The notes under the pieces were generated by a model. That model saw nothing but the letters and a program-made list of their open reading frames with translations. It was not told the DNA's origin and made no database searches. Shown piece by piece: positions 8,598-16,622 of a DNA stretch of 64,000 nucleotides. The position numbers were made by a program, and so were the translations under genes. Each line of letters starts with the position of its first letter. The stretch's first letter is position 1. Source of the stretch: Clostridia bacterium (lineage in GTDB: Bacteria; Bacillota; Clostridia; Christensenellales; Borkfalkiaceae); the NCBI GenBank assembly GCA_017465865.1, contig JAFTVF010000007.1, positions 1 through 64,000 of the forward strand. The letters run 5' to 3'.

Positions 8598-8663
8598 TTT
8601 ATATCAACGACTGAAAATGTTACTTTTCCGCCGATAGAAACAGTATCGACGGAAATTCTTTTT

Positions 8664-9935
8664 TTATTCTTCGTCTTTCGTATTTTCTTGTTTGGAAAAG
8701 GTTTCCTCTTTTTTTCCTCGGATATCCAAGCCGTTCACCCGCCCGTCTTCCAACACCACCCCGCGCTGCAACGCCGTATACCCGTACTTTTCGCGCAGCT
8801 TCGCCACCGCGTTTTCCGCGCGTTCCTTCTTTTCGTATGCGATACCGTCCGATAACAGATTATCCAAGCTCATCTGCTGAATATGGTAATCGAACCCCGA
8901 CACCGTTACCCCTAACATGCGTACCCGCGTACCAAACGGAAAATGTTCGCAATACAACTCGTACGCCGCTTTTGCGATATCCCCGCAAAGGGACGTGGGC
9001 GAAACTTTTTTCTGACAGGTCGTATCCTGTAATTTTTCGTTCCTGACGACGATATGCACGGTGCTTGCTCTGCCGACGTCCGCTTTGCGCTGCCGCGCCG
9101 CAACGCTTTCGGACAGCGCGTAAAACCAACGCTTGATCTCCTCGCGGTCGGTAATATCCTTGGGCAAGGTCGTCGAATTCCCGATGGATTTCAGGTCTTC
9201 TTTCTCTTTCACACCCTTAACGGGCGCGTCGTCCTCACCCCGCGCGTATATGCGTAGCTGTCTGCCCCGTTTCCCGAGCAACCGTATCAACAGCTCCTCG
9301 TCGGCGTTTGCAAGCTCCCCGATCGTCCGTACTCCGATCTTATGCAGAGTTTCCGCCGTGGATTTACCGACGAACAACAGCTCGCTTACAGGCAAACGCC
9401 AGACCTTTTCGCGGTAATTTTCCCGCGTGATCTCGGTTACCGCGTCGGGTTTTTTGAGCTCGGACGCGAGCTTTGCAAACACCTTGTTAAAGCTCACGCC
9501 GACGGACACGGTAAGCCCCAGCTCTTCCTTTACCGAGCTTCGGAGCTTTTCCGCGATCTCGACCCCGCTCCCAAACAGCGCGGTGCTCTCCGTCATATCC
9601 AACGCACATTCGTCAATGCTACATTCCTCGATACAGTCGGTGTACCTGCCGTAGATCTCCACCACCTTTTTCGAATACCGCCTATATTCGTGGAAATGCT
9701 CCTTTACCATCTGTAAATCAGGGCATTTACGCAAGGCGGAATACACCGTTTCGGCGGTCTTGATCCCGTAGCGTTTGGCTTCCTCGTTTTTCGCAAGTAC
9801 GATACCGTGCCGTTCCTTGGGGTCGCCGCACACGATCAGGGGCTTCCCTGCCAAAGACGGGTCAAGCGCGATCTCCACGGACGCGAAAAAATTATTCAGA
9901 TCGGAATATAAAATGACGCGTTCCCGTTTTTGCAC
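8664..9935 (-). CDS. dinB: Y-family DNA polymerase IV
   Basis: Known role: translesion DNA synthesis. The 423-residue protein begins with the catalytic block ILYSDLNNFFASVE (first catalytic Asp at 12, steric-gate Phe in NNFF) and has the second acidic motif SIDECALDMT near 104-113. The thumb (FVGKSTAETLHKIGVRTIGE) and little-finger regions follow. Length is slightly above the usual 350-400 because of a charged C-terminal tail without an obvious clamp-binding motif. It stands 21 bases downstream of the thioredoxin-reductase-like gene on the same strand, so they may share a transcript. No LexA box was seen. Confidence 0.95.
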   Translation of the reverse strand: MQKRERVILYSDLNNFFASVEIALDPSLAGKPLIVCGDPKERHGIVLAKNEEAKRYGIKTAETVYSALRKCPDLQMVKEHFHEYRRYSKKVVEIYGRYTDCIEECSIDECALDMTESTALFGSGVEIAEKLRSSVKEELGLTVSVGVSFNKVFAKLASELKKPDAVTEITRENYREKVWRLPVSELLFVGKSTAETLHKIGVRTIGELANADEELLIRLLGKRGRQLRIYARGEDDAPVKGVKEKEDLKSIGNSTTLPKDITDREEIKRWFYALSESVAARQRKADVGRASTVHIVVRNEKLQDTTCQKKVSPTSLCGDIAKAAYELYCEHFPFGTRVRMLGVTVSGFDYHIQQMSLDNLLSDGIAYEKKERAENAVAKLREKYGYTALQRGVVLEDGRVNGLDIRGKKEETFSKQENTKDEE

Positions 9936-9956
9936 TGCTCTCCCCCGTCCGTTCGT

Positions 9957-10823
9957 TTATTTCAAATACTCGCTGACCGCGTGCGCGGCGATATTCCCCT
10001 CGCCCACCGCTTTCGCGTACTGGTAGGGTCTGCCCGTGCAATCCCCCGCTGCAAAACAGCCTTTTAAGTTGGTGGACGTATCCCGACCGACTTTTACGTG
10101 CCCGTTTTCCTGCTCTAACCCGCCCACCAAGATCGCGGGCGAAACGCTTTCGCGGAGCATAAACACCCCGTCAACGGGCAATTCCGCGGGAATATCCTCC
10201 GCAGGCGGCGCGGCAAACACAAGCCTGTCCACGCGCAATTTGCCGTCGATCTTCTTGGGCATTTTCTTGATAACGGTTATATTCTCGCGCGAGATTTCCA
10301 CGTCTTTATACATGGGTACGAGATACACCTGTTTCGCAAAATCCGCGAGGTAGCCGATTTCGTGTTCAAGCCGTTTCGAGGTGCAGACCACGCCGATCGT
10401 CTTGCCCTTGTATAAAAACCCGTCGCAGGTCGCGCAATAGCTCACGCCCCGTCCCGAGAACTCCGTTTCGCCGTCGATCTGTTTCACGCTCTCCACGCCG
10501 CAAGCGATTATCACCGTTTTACTTTCGTACGTATTCCCCTGTTCCGTCAATACGCTGAACTTGTCTTTGAGCGCGTAAACGCCCGTAACCCGCTCGTTAC
10601 AAACCTCGATATCCGCTTCTTTGAGCTGTATTTTCAATACTTCGGCAAATTCCTTACCCGAGATATTCGAAAGCCCGGGATAGTTGCGGATACGCTCGGC
10701 TTTTGCGATCTTTTCGCTTAAATCGGGCGAACCGAACAGCATAAAATTTTTCGCGTTGGCTTTTAAGGTGAGCGCCGCGGATACGCCCGCCGCGCCGCTG
10801 CCTACGATAATACAATCCGTCAT
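9957..10823 (-). CDS. Thioredoxin-reductase-like FAD protein without NADPH-site motifs
   Basis: The fold is low-Mr thioredoxin reductase: FAD motif GSGAAG at 8-13, redox-active CATC at 130-133 (YCATCDG), and the C-terminal FAD block GCFAAGDCTGRPYQYAKAVG. The nucleotide-binding part differs. Where TrxB has GGGxxAxEEA followed by HRRxxxRA, this protein has GVVCTSKRLE (144-153) and VPMYKDVEIS. Canonical NADPH recognition is therefore missing. Clostridial ferredoxin- or flavin-linked thioredoxin reductases lack the same motifs, so a non-NADPH electron donor is a reasonable inference. No thioredoxin gene is adjacent. The ATG follows AAGGAG by six bases. Confidence 0.88.
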   Translation of the reverse strand: MTDCIIVGSGAAGVSAALTLKANAKNFMLFGSPDLSEKIAKAERIRNYPGLSNISGKEFAEVLKIQLKEADIEVCNERVTGVYALKDKFSVLTEQGNTYESKTVIIACGVESVKQIDGETEFSGRGVSYCATCDGFLYKGKTIGVVCTSKRLEHEIGYLADFAKQVYLVPMYKDVEISRENITVIKKMPKKIDGKLRVDRLVFAAPPAEDIPAELPVDGVFMLRESVSPAILVGGLEQENGHVKVGRDTSTNLKGCFAAGDCTGRPYQYAKAVGEGNIAAHAVSEYLK

Positions 10824-10835
10824 AGTTTTCTCCTT

Positions 10836-11006
10836 AGCCGTTTCGGAATGAGTTGAACCTGATTTTGCTCTGCACCCAAAACAAAGTATTTTTTTATGAT
10901 TTAAGGCGCAGAGGAAGCAACAATACTGTACGTATTGTAATGACGATAAGCCTTAAAGGGAGAAAAAGACTTGTTTTGGGCAGGTTCAATTCGCTCCGAA
11001 ACGGCT
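10836..11006. repeat. 171-bp near-palindromic intergenic element
   Basis: The two halves are reverse complements along almost their whole length. AGCCGTTTCGGA...TTGAACCTG on the left mirrors the right end, then CCCAAAACAA, then TTTAAGGC, meeting at a central hairpin CAATAC-TGTAC-GTATTG (10921-10937). The left arm carries an extra 13 bases. It sits between the sugar-kinase-like gene and the thioredoxin-reductase-like gene, abutting the latter's ribosome site. No protein is encoded. It looks like a MITE- or REP-like element. Confidence 0.75.
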
Positions 11007-11046
11007 ATGTATACAGTATACCACTTTTTTAGGAAAAATGCAATAG

Positions 11047-11072
11047 AAAAATCGGCGGAGAGTATCCGCCGA
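11047..11072 (-). terminator. Rho-independent terminator of the NahK-like gene
   Basis: An 8-bp GC-rich stem TCGGCGGA/TCCGCCGA (11052-11059 with 11065-11072) has a five-base loop and is followed on the minus strand by five T residues, directly after the stop codon. Confidence 0.85.
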
Positions 11073-11080
11073 CCCGTTTG

Positions 11081-12187
11081 TTATTTGCCATATTTATCGA
11101 CGATCGCTTGCATTTCGTCGAGGCGTTTTACCATATCCCGAGCCAAAACGAGATGTGCGCGCGCACGCGCTAAATTCTGATCGGCGTAATGGATACGGAA
11201 ATATTTATCCCCGTTGATATAATCGGTCAAGAACCGCACCCCGCATTCCACCGTCATTGCGATTGCGCCGAGCGCAAGCGTACTTCTTTCCGCTTCCGTC
11301 AACGACTCTTTTAACACGCTGACGAACCCGCGCGTAAACGCTTCGTATTTGGACATATCGACGGATAAATGTTCCAGATCGCGTTCGTCCTCTTCGCCCG
11401 TAGACGCCACGATTCGGATCGCGTCGCCGAAATCGAACGCCACCAGCCCGGGCATTACCGTATCCAAATCGATAACGGACAAATGCTCCAACGTTTTGCT
11501 GTCGAACAATACGTTGCTGATCTTGGTATCGTTATGGGTAACGCGGAGAGGCAAAACGCCCTCTGTTTGCAGTTTATAGGGCTTTGTTGCAATCTCTTCC
11601 AGCGCAAGATACCCCTCGATTTCCGCAGCAAGCTCTTTCACCCGCCCCGCTTCGTCCGCGGCAACCGCGTCGCGGAACGCGTCGTAACGGCGAACGGTGT
11701 TATGGAAATGCGGGATAACGATACTCAAATCCTTAACGGGATAATCGGAGAGATAGGTTTGGAATTCCCCAAACGCCTTGCCCGATTCCTCGATCACGCG
11801 CAGATCGTCGGTGCGCTCGAAGCATACGGAATCGTCTATGTAGCGATAGCAACGCCAAAACCCGCCGTCGGGCATAAAGGTATAGAACAGCCCCTCCTCG
11901 GTTTTGGAATAGTGCAACACGTTGCGTTTTGCCGTAGCCTGTTTTTCTTTAATCTTCGCACGGATAAACTCCGTTACCGACGAAATATTGCTCATGACCC
12001 CCACGGGATCGCGGAATACGTAGGTATTTACCCGTTGCAGAATGTAATTTTTCAACTCTCCGCCCCGCAGATATTTCACGAGATAGGTCGTATTGATATG
12101 TCCGCTGTTGACGACCTCACAGGAATCATACTCCCCGCAGATGTTGAATTTTTCACAAACTTCTTTGATTTGTTGTTCTTCTTTCAT
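11081..12187 (-). CDS. Aminoglycoside-phosphotransferase-fold kinase, N-acetylhexosamine 1-kinase-like
   Basis: The 368-residue protein resembles NahK/LnpB, which phosphorylates C1 of GlcNAc/GalNAc released from host glycans. Support: N-terminal GHINTTYLV, HNDTKISNVLFD (catalytic loop), and VIDLDTVMPGLVAFDFGDAIR with the metal-binding Asp. Length matches NahK (about 360). The partner lacto-N-biose/galacto-N-biose phosphorylase and the uridylyltransferase are not here, so the substrate is inferred, not shown. An in-frame TTG at 12316 would add 43 basic, atypical residues; the ATG at 12187 with AAAGG seven bases upstream is preferred, leaving a leader of about 140 bases. Confidence 0.75.
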   Translation of the reverse strand: MKEEQQIKEVCEKFNICGEYDSCEVVNSGHINTTYLVKYLRGGELKNYILQRVNTYVFRDPVGVMSNISSVTEFIRAKIKEKQATAKRNVLHYSKTEEGLFYTFMPDGGFWRCYRYIDDSVCFERTDDLRVIEESGKAFGEFQTYLSDYPVKDLSIVIPHFHNTVRRYDAFRDAVAADEAGRVKELAAEIEGYLALEEIATKPYKLQTEGVLPLRVTHNDTKISNVLFDSKTLEHLSVIDLDTVMPGLVAFDFGDAIRIVASTGEEDERDLEHLSVDMSKYEAFTRGFVSVLKESLTEAERSTLALGAIAMTVECGVRFLTDYINGDKYFRIHYADQNLARARAHLVLARDMVKRLDEMQAIVDKYGK

Positions 12188-12331
12188 TGCACAACCTTTG
12201 TTTCCCCCGTTGAAACACCTCATTTTCAACGATCGGTATTCTTTTCTCTGCGGTTTTCTCCTCATTTTGCTACCGTCCTCTTTACCGATAACAAAACCGC
12301 TACGATCTTTCGTCAACTGTTTAATAAGAAA

Positions 12332-12360
12332 ATTATACCATAGTGTAAAAAGATTGTCAA
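12332..12360 (-). promoter_or_regulatory. Consensus sigma-A promoter for the NahK-like gene
   Basis: Minus-strand TTGACA (12355-12360), 17-base spacer, TATAAT (12332-12337). The predicted start lies about 140 bases before the chosen ATG. The divergent plus-strand gene begins at 12418, and no equally good plus-strand promoter is visible. Confidence 0.8.
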
Positions 12361-12417
12361 GTCTTTTTCTATTTTTTCAAGCAAAGATGCTTTTTTTGCA
12401 TAGAAACCGTTAAAATT

Positions 12418-13293
12418 ATGAATACTTTTACTATGTCAAACCGTTTTTTACGGCATGGGATTGCCGTTTTTCTTACCGCAGTCGCGTTTTTCAGCGCCTG
12501 TCATACCCAAACGAACACCCCGCCGCCCTCTACGGACAGCTTCCCGAACGCGCCCATCGAACAGCCCGAGGAATTTGATTTTTCCGAGCCAAAGCCCGTC
12601 GATCCCGAGGTATGGGATACTTCGGATACGGATATTTCCGAGATCGACCCGAATCGGAAGCTGATTTCGTTCACGTTCGACGATTCCCCCTCTCGGACTT
12701 TGGAAAATATTTTCGCCGTATTCGCGGCGTTTAACGAAGAAAACCCCGACTGCAAAGCTACCGCGACCGTCTTTTTCAACGGCGGACTGTTTTCGTCGGA
12801 TACCCCGCAGCTTTTATACGCGGCGTGCGCGCTTGGGTTCGAGCTGGGCAATCACACGCAATCGCACGCCGATCTCACCACCCTTTCTCGCGAGGAATTG
12901 CAATCGGAGATCGACCGCACGGACGAACTGCTTGCCAAGGCAGACGGAAAGCCACGTCATTTGTTACGCCCGCCGTTTGGGAAAGCGAACGAGCTTGTAA
13001 AAGAAATATCGCCCACGCCGATCATCGACTGGACGATAGATACGCTGGATTGGATGGGCGTTACCGCCGAGGAGATTTATCAAAGCGTATATTTTCAACG
13101 CTTTTCGGGTGCGATCGTGTTAATGCACGACGGATACAAAAACACCGTAGAGGCGTTAAAAAGATTACTCCCCGATCTAAAAGCGGACGGATATCAAGTG
13201 GTAAGCGTATCCCAGCTCGCCAAAGCGCACGGCTGTACGCTTCGGCGGGGAAAAACGTATATCCGCGCCCGAAAACAACTGAAAACACTATAA
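12418..13293 (+). CDS. Polysaccharide deacetylase (CE4) lipoprotein
   Basis: Known role of the family: metal-dependent removal of N- or O-acetyl groups from peptidoglycan, chitin or xylan. A lipoprotein signal peptide is visible (hydrophobic 13-25, lipobox FSAC with Cys28), so the enzyme is probably anchored outside the membrane. A Pro/Glu/Asp-rich linker (34-75) leads to the NodB domain: TFDDS (86-90), HTQSH with metal His146 and His150, RPPFG (184-188) and MHDG near 241. All catalytic residues appear present. One of few plus-strand genes, apparently monocistronic. No clear Shine-Dalgarno precedes the ATG at 12418; the Met at codon 6 is an alternative. Confidence 0.92.
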   Translation: MNTFTMSNRFLRHGIAVFLTAVAFFSACHTQTNTPPPSTDSFPNAPIEQPEEFDFSEPKPVDPEVWDTSDTDISEIDPNRKLISFTFDDSPSRTLENIFAVFAAFNEENPDCKATATVFFNGGLFSSDTPQLLYAACALGFELGNHTQSHADLTTLSREELQSEIDRTDELLAKADGKPRHLLRPPFGKANELVKEISPTPIIDWTIDTLDWMGVTAEEIYQSVYFQRFSGAIVLMHDGYKNTVEALKRLLPDLKADGYQVVSVSQLAKAHGCTLRRGKTYIRARKQLKTL

Positions 13294-13296
13294 AAG

Positions 13297-13320
13297 AAAG
13301 GAAGCGCGAACGCTTCCTTT
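13297..13320. terminator. Bidirectional terminator between convergent genes
   Basis: A 10-bp stem AAAGGAAGCG/CGCTTCCTTT (13297-13306, 13311-13320) with a CGAA loop lies between the convergent deacetylase and esterase genes. T-rich sequence follows on both strands. Confidence 0.85.
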
Positions 13321-13332
13321 TCTCTTACTTTC

Positions 13333-14163
13333 TTAAACTTTCTCTTTGATATACCGACGGAAAAACGCCGCGCAATCTTCCATCCAAGCCCTTACCCGAA
13401 CGAGCGCGTCGGAGGGATGATTGATTTCCAGCGACCCCGTCGAAAGCCCGTGCCCGCCGTCGGGATAGATATGCAATTCGTACGAAACTCCTTTATTATC
13501 CAACGCCATTGCATAACGGAGCGCGTTGTCCGCAGGCACGACCCCGTCCGTCGCCGTCGCCCAGATAAAGGCAGGCGGGGTGGTTTCGCTGACCGCTTCG
13601 TTCAAGTTCAGCGTTTGCAAAAGCTCCGCTTTTTCTTCTTCCGTATACCCTTGCAAAAGGTTGGTATACGAGCCTTGATGCCCGTGCTTTTGCGAGATAA
13701 CGGGATAGCACAGCCCTACCGCGGTAGGCTTACAATCGAGCGCAGCGCCCGCTTTTTCGGAAACGCTCGCGTATTCGATCGCAAGGTTGCCCGTAAGATG
13801 CCCGCCTGCGGAAAAGCCGACAACGAACACTTCTTCGGGATTTACGCTCCACTCGTCCGCGTGCTTTTTCACGTAATCCACCGCCGCGGAAAGCTCTAAA
13901 AGCTGTTCGGGATACTTAACGCCCTGCGGCGCGCAAAGATAGGTCAGCACGAACGTCTGAAAGCCTCTCGTTAAAAATTCCGTTGCGATCGGCTCGGCTT
14001 CGCGTTTGCTGCACATAGAGTATCCGCCGCCGGGAACGATCACGAGCGCGGGGCGTTTCCAATCGCGAACGTCGTCCCAAGGCTGTTCCATTGCGATACA
14101 TTGCAAGCTGCCGCCCTGCAAAAAAGAATATTCTTTCTTCAAATCCACCGTATAAGCTTTCAT
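13333..14163 (-). CDS. Alpha/beta-hydrolase, esterase/lipase-like
   Basis: The 276-residue protein has the oxyanion motif VPGGGY (43-48), the nucleophile elbow GFSAGG (Ser118), an acid residue in ATDGVVP and the catalytic His in GGHG near the C-terminus. This suits acetyl-xylan-esterase or BD-FAE-like carboxylesterases. There is no signal peptide, so it is probably cytoplasmic. The gene begins nine bases after the aspartokinase stop on the same strand and likely shares its transcript, with no obvious functional link. The convergent CE4 deacetylase next door hints at a shared polysaccharide-deacetylation theme, but this is only adjacency. Confidence 0.85.
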   Translation of the reverse strand: MKAYTVDLKKEYSFLQGGSLQCIAMEQPWDDVRDWKRPALVIVPGGGYSMCSKREAEPIATEFLTRGFQTFVLTYLCAPQGVKYPEQLLELSAAVDYVKKHADEWSVNPEEVFVVGFSAGGHLTGNLAIEYASVSEKAGAALDCKPTAVGLCYPVISQKHGHQGSYTNLLQGYTEEEKAELLQTLNLNEAVSETTPPAFIWATATDGVVPADNALRYAMALDNKGVSYELHIYPDGGHGLSTGSLEINHPSDALVRVRAWMEDCAAFFRRYIKEKV

Positions 14164-14172
14164 TTTTTCGCC

Positions 14173-15495
14173 TCAATTAAAAAATTCTTTATAGATGGCG
14201 CGGATACAGTCCGCACAGTCCTCGTTTTCCACGCCGACGATAATATCCAGCTCGCTCGAACCCTGGTCGATCATATTTACGTTGATACCCGCTTCCGAGA
14301 TCGCCTTAAACAGTCTTGCGGAAGTACCGACGTTCTTCGTCATGCCGTGCCCTACCGTCGCGACCAAAGCGATATTTTCATGCGTATACAGTCTGTCGGG
14401 CTGTACCGCCGCCGTAAATTCTTCGAGCAGGGTCTGCAAAATGCCGTCTTTCAAGAACTCGTTGTCGATAACGAGGGACATAGAGTCGATCCCCGACGGC
14501 AAATGCTCGAAAGAAATACCGTGCTTTTCAATGACCGAAAGCACCTTGCCGACAAAGCCGACCTCCGCGTTCATCAAGGATTTTTCCAGCGTGATCGCCG
14601 TAAAGCCTTTCTTGCCCGCAATACCCGTAACGATATTGTCGCTTACTTTGCGTTTCGCGCTCTTGACGATATACGTACCCGCGTCCTCGGGACGGAAGGT
14701 GTTGCAAATACGAATGGGAATACCCGCACTTCTGACGGGGAAGATCGATTCGCTATGTAACACGTTCGCGCCCATATACGACAGCTCGCGAAGCTCCTGA
14801 TAGGAAATTTCAGGCATGCACTTGGGCGAATTGACGATACGGGGATCGCAAGCGTAAAACCCGCTGACGTCCGTCCAGTTTTCATACAGCGAAGCCATGA
14901 CCGACCGCGCTACGATCGAACCCGAAATATCGCCGCCGCCGCGCGAGAAAGTCTTGACTTTCCCGTCCACGCCAAGCCCGTAGAACCCGGGGATCACCGC
15001 ACGGGGGTATTTTGCGAGCACTTCCGCGCCCAGCTCGAACGTCTTTTCGTCCAACCCGCCGTCTGCCTTGAACCGCACGAATTCCGTCGCGTCCACGAAC
15101 GGTACGCCGAGCACCGCCGCCATGATCTTCGCCGCCAAAAACTCACCGCGCGAAGCGCAATAATCGCGGCCTGCGCCCGAAAGAATTTCGTTTTCCGCTT
15201 CGTCAAGCCCCGCTTTGATATTCAGATCTTTACCGATCTCCGCTTCGATATTCATAAACCGTACGCGGATCTTTTCAAACGTTTCCTTAAACGCCGCGAT
15301 ATCGCCCGCCTCGAATTCGTCCGAACATTTGTATAACAAGTCGGTTACCTTGATATCGCCGCTAAAACGCTTACCGGGCGCGGAAACCACGACGTAACGC
15401 CGCTCTGCGTCCGATTCTATAATGCTTGCGGCGGACAAAATGATATGTCCGCTCGCCATCGACGTACCGCCGAATTTACATACTTTCAGTCCCAT
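14173..15495 (-). CDS. lysC: Aspartate kinase with C-terminal ACT domains
   Basis: Known role: ATP-dependent phosphorylation of aspartate, first step to lysine, threonine, methionine and diaminopimelate. The 440-residue monofunctional enzyme starts with the KFGGTSMASG signature. It continues with the kinase blocks SRGEFLAAKIMA and TFSRGGGDISGS, then two ACT repeats (about 295-440; VATVGHGMTKNVGTSARLFK and INVNMIDQGSSELDIIVGV). The ACT pair suggests feedback inhibition by a pathway amino acid; which one cannot be told. There is no lysine riboswitch: only 40 bases separate it from the upstream small ORF, which places it in the cdaA transcript. Confidence 0.94.
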   Translation of the reverse strand: MGLKVCKFGGTSMASGHIILSAASIIESDAERRYVVVSAPGKRFSGDIKVTDLLYKCSDEFEAGDIAAFKETFEKIRVRFMNIEAEIGKDLNIKAGLDEAENEILSGAGRDYCASRGEFLAAKIMAAVLGVPFVDATEFVRFKADGGLDEKTFELGAEVLAKYPRAVIPGFYGLGVDGKVKTFSRGGGDISGSIVARSVMASLYENWTDVSGFYACDPRIVNSPKCMPEISYQELRELSYMGANVLHSESIFPVRSAGIPIRICNTFRPEDAGTYIVKSAKRKVSDNIVTGIAGKKGFTAITLEKSLMNAEVGFVGKVLSVIEKHGISFEHLPSGIDSMSLVIDNEFLKDGILQTLLEEFTAAVQPDRLYTHENIALVATVGHGMTKNVGTSARLFKAISEAGINVNMIDQGSSELDIIVGVENEDCADCIRAIYKEFFN

Positions 15496-15535
15496 AAAAG
15501 TTCAAAAACTCCTCTTTTACTTCTCACTTTTCCCC

Positions 15536-15640
15536 TTAGATATTCAACACAACAACGACGAACACCGCCAGCAATAACGACAGGGCTTTGATCCAGAACT
15601 TGGAAACGAATACGTCTTTTAAGAATTTTCCGAATTTCAT
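15536..15640 (-). CDS. 34-residue membrane peptide, likely remnant N-terminus of CdaR (YbbR)
   Basis: A small ORF encodes MKFGKFLKDV...FWIKALSLLLAVFVVVVLNI and then stops. Its ATG overlaps the cdaA stop as ATGA, and GGAGGG lies eight bases upstream, so translation is well supported. The pattern (basic KFLKDVF start, then one hydrophobic helix) matches the N-terminal anchor of CdaR/YbbR, the regulator normally encoded right after cdaA. The extracellular YbbR repeats are absent in all frames because lysC follows at once. Either a minimal CdaR or an unrelated small membrane subunit; position argues for the former. Confidence 0.7.
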   Translation of the reverse strand: MKFGKFLKDVFVSKFWIKALSLLLAVFVVVVLNI

Positions 15641-16518
15641 TTGATCAACCCTCCGAGAATACGTTTTTTATCCGAGATCGGCATTTCCTGCCAATAATAA
15701 TCTTTGAGCGCGTCCACGAGCATATCGTAATCGGCGTACCGCGTTACGTTGCCTTGTTTTACGATAGAGATAATCCCCGTTTCCTCGGAAACGACGAGCG
15801 AAATAACGTTGGCGACTTCGGTAATACCGATCGCGGCGCGGTGGCGCGTGCCGTATTCCTTGGGATAGCTCGTTTTTTGGGTCAGGGGCAAAAAACACCC
15901 CGCCGCCTGTATCTTATGTCCGTGAATGACCATCGCGCCGTCGTGCAAGGGCGCTTTCGGAAAGAAGATCCCTTCCATAAGCTGGGTGGAGATCTCCGCG
16001 TCGATCTCTACGCCGCTTTGCAATACCTGCTTGGGCAGACTGCCTTTAGAGAGCACGATGAGCGCGCCGACGTTGTTTTTGGACATATTCTGTAACGCCT
16101 TGACGATGTTCGCCATACAGCGTTCGGTGTCCGCTTGCGAGTGCACTTCCGCGCTGCCGCCCGTCGCCTTTTCAGGGGCGCGTTCCTTGGTTTGGTGAAC
16201 GTCCCAAAGATACTTTTTCACTTCCACGCTGAACAGGATCAGCATCACCGACGAAACGAGGATCACGTAGAACAGGAAAAACTGTTTGGTCATGATCTCG
16301 CCGTCGAACGCGTGCATAAGCCCGCCCGCGAGCAAAAGCACCCAGTATACGAACATCAGCTTGGTCGCGTCGTTGTCGCGCAAGACTTTCGACACAAAAA
16401 ATATCAGGCAGAAAAACAAAAGAATTTCTACGCAATACAACGCGCCGAAATCACGGAAAAAATTCAGAACGCCGTCCTTTAATTCCGTTAATTTCGTCGC
16501 AGCCGTCAACAGCAACAT
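15637..16518 (-). CDS. cdaA: Diadenylate cyclase CdaA
   Basis: Known role: membrane-bound synthesis of cyclic di-AMP from two ATP, controlling potassium/osmotic homeostasis and cell-wall physiology. The 293-residue protein has about three N-terminal transmembrane helices (near 28-45, 53-70 and 78-97) and a DAC domain with LHDGAMVI (DGA at 193-195) and GTRHRAAIG (RHR at 225-227), the ATP- and metal-binding signatures. The usual cdaA-cdaR-glmM order is broken: a 34-residue peptide replaces cdaR and lysC takes the glmM position. A small stem-loop (16536-16560 region) and AT-rich sequence lie in the 104-base upstream gap; no strong promoter match was found. Confidence 0.96.
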   Translation of the reverse strand: MLLLTAATKLTELKDGVLNFFRDFGALYCVEILLFFCLIFFVSKVLRDNDATKLMFVYWVLLLAGGLMHAFDGEIMTKQFFLFYVILVSSVMLILFSVEVKKYLWDVHQTKERAPEKATGGSAEVHSQADTERCMANIVKALQNMSKNNVGALIVLSKGSLPKQVLQSGVEIDAEISTQLMEGIFFPKAPLHDGAMVIHGHKIQAAGCFLPLTQKTSYPKEYGTRHRAAIGITEVANVISLVVSEETGIISIVKQGNVTRYADYDMLVDALKDYYWQEMPISDKKRILGGLIK

Positions 16519-16622
16519 ACTTCCCTCCCTTTCATTTTTCGGCGATACCGCGAAAAATGGGATTTTATAATACTATTATATAAAATATCACGCCAAAAAT
16601 AAAGCGTTTTGCCAAACCTTTT

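Noticed and set aside
10981..11006. GGTTCAATTC resembling a tRNA T-loop
   Set aside because: No acceptor stem, D-arm or anticodon arm could be built around it; it is one arm of the near-palindrome.
12188..12316. 43-residue N-terminal extension of the NahK-like kinase
   Set aside because: It begins at a TTG just after the predicted transcription start, has no family similarity, and the ATG at 12187 has a better ribosome site.
15496..15535. Lysine riboswitch ahead of lysC
   Set aside because: Only 40 bases separate lysC from the small CdaR-like ORF, far too short for an L-box.
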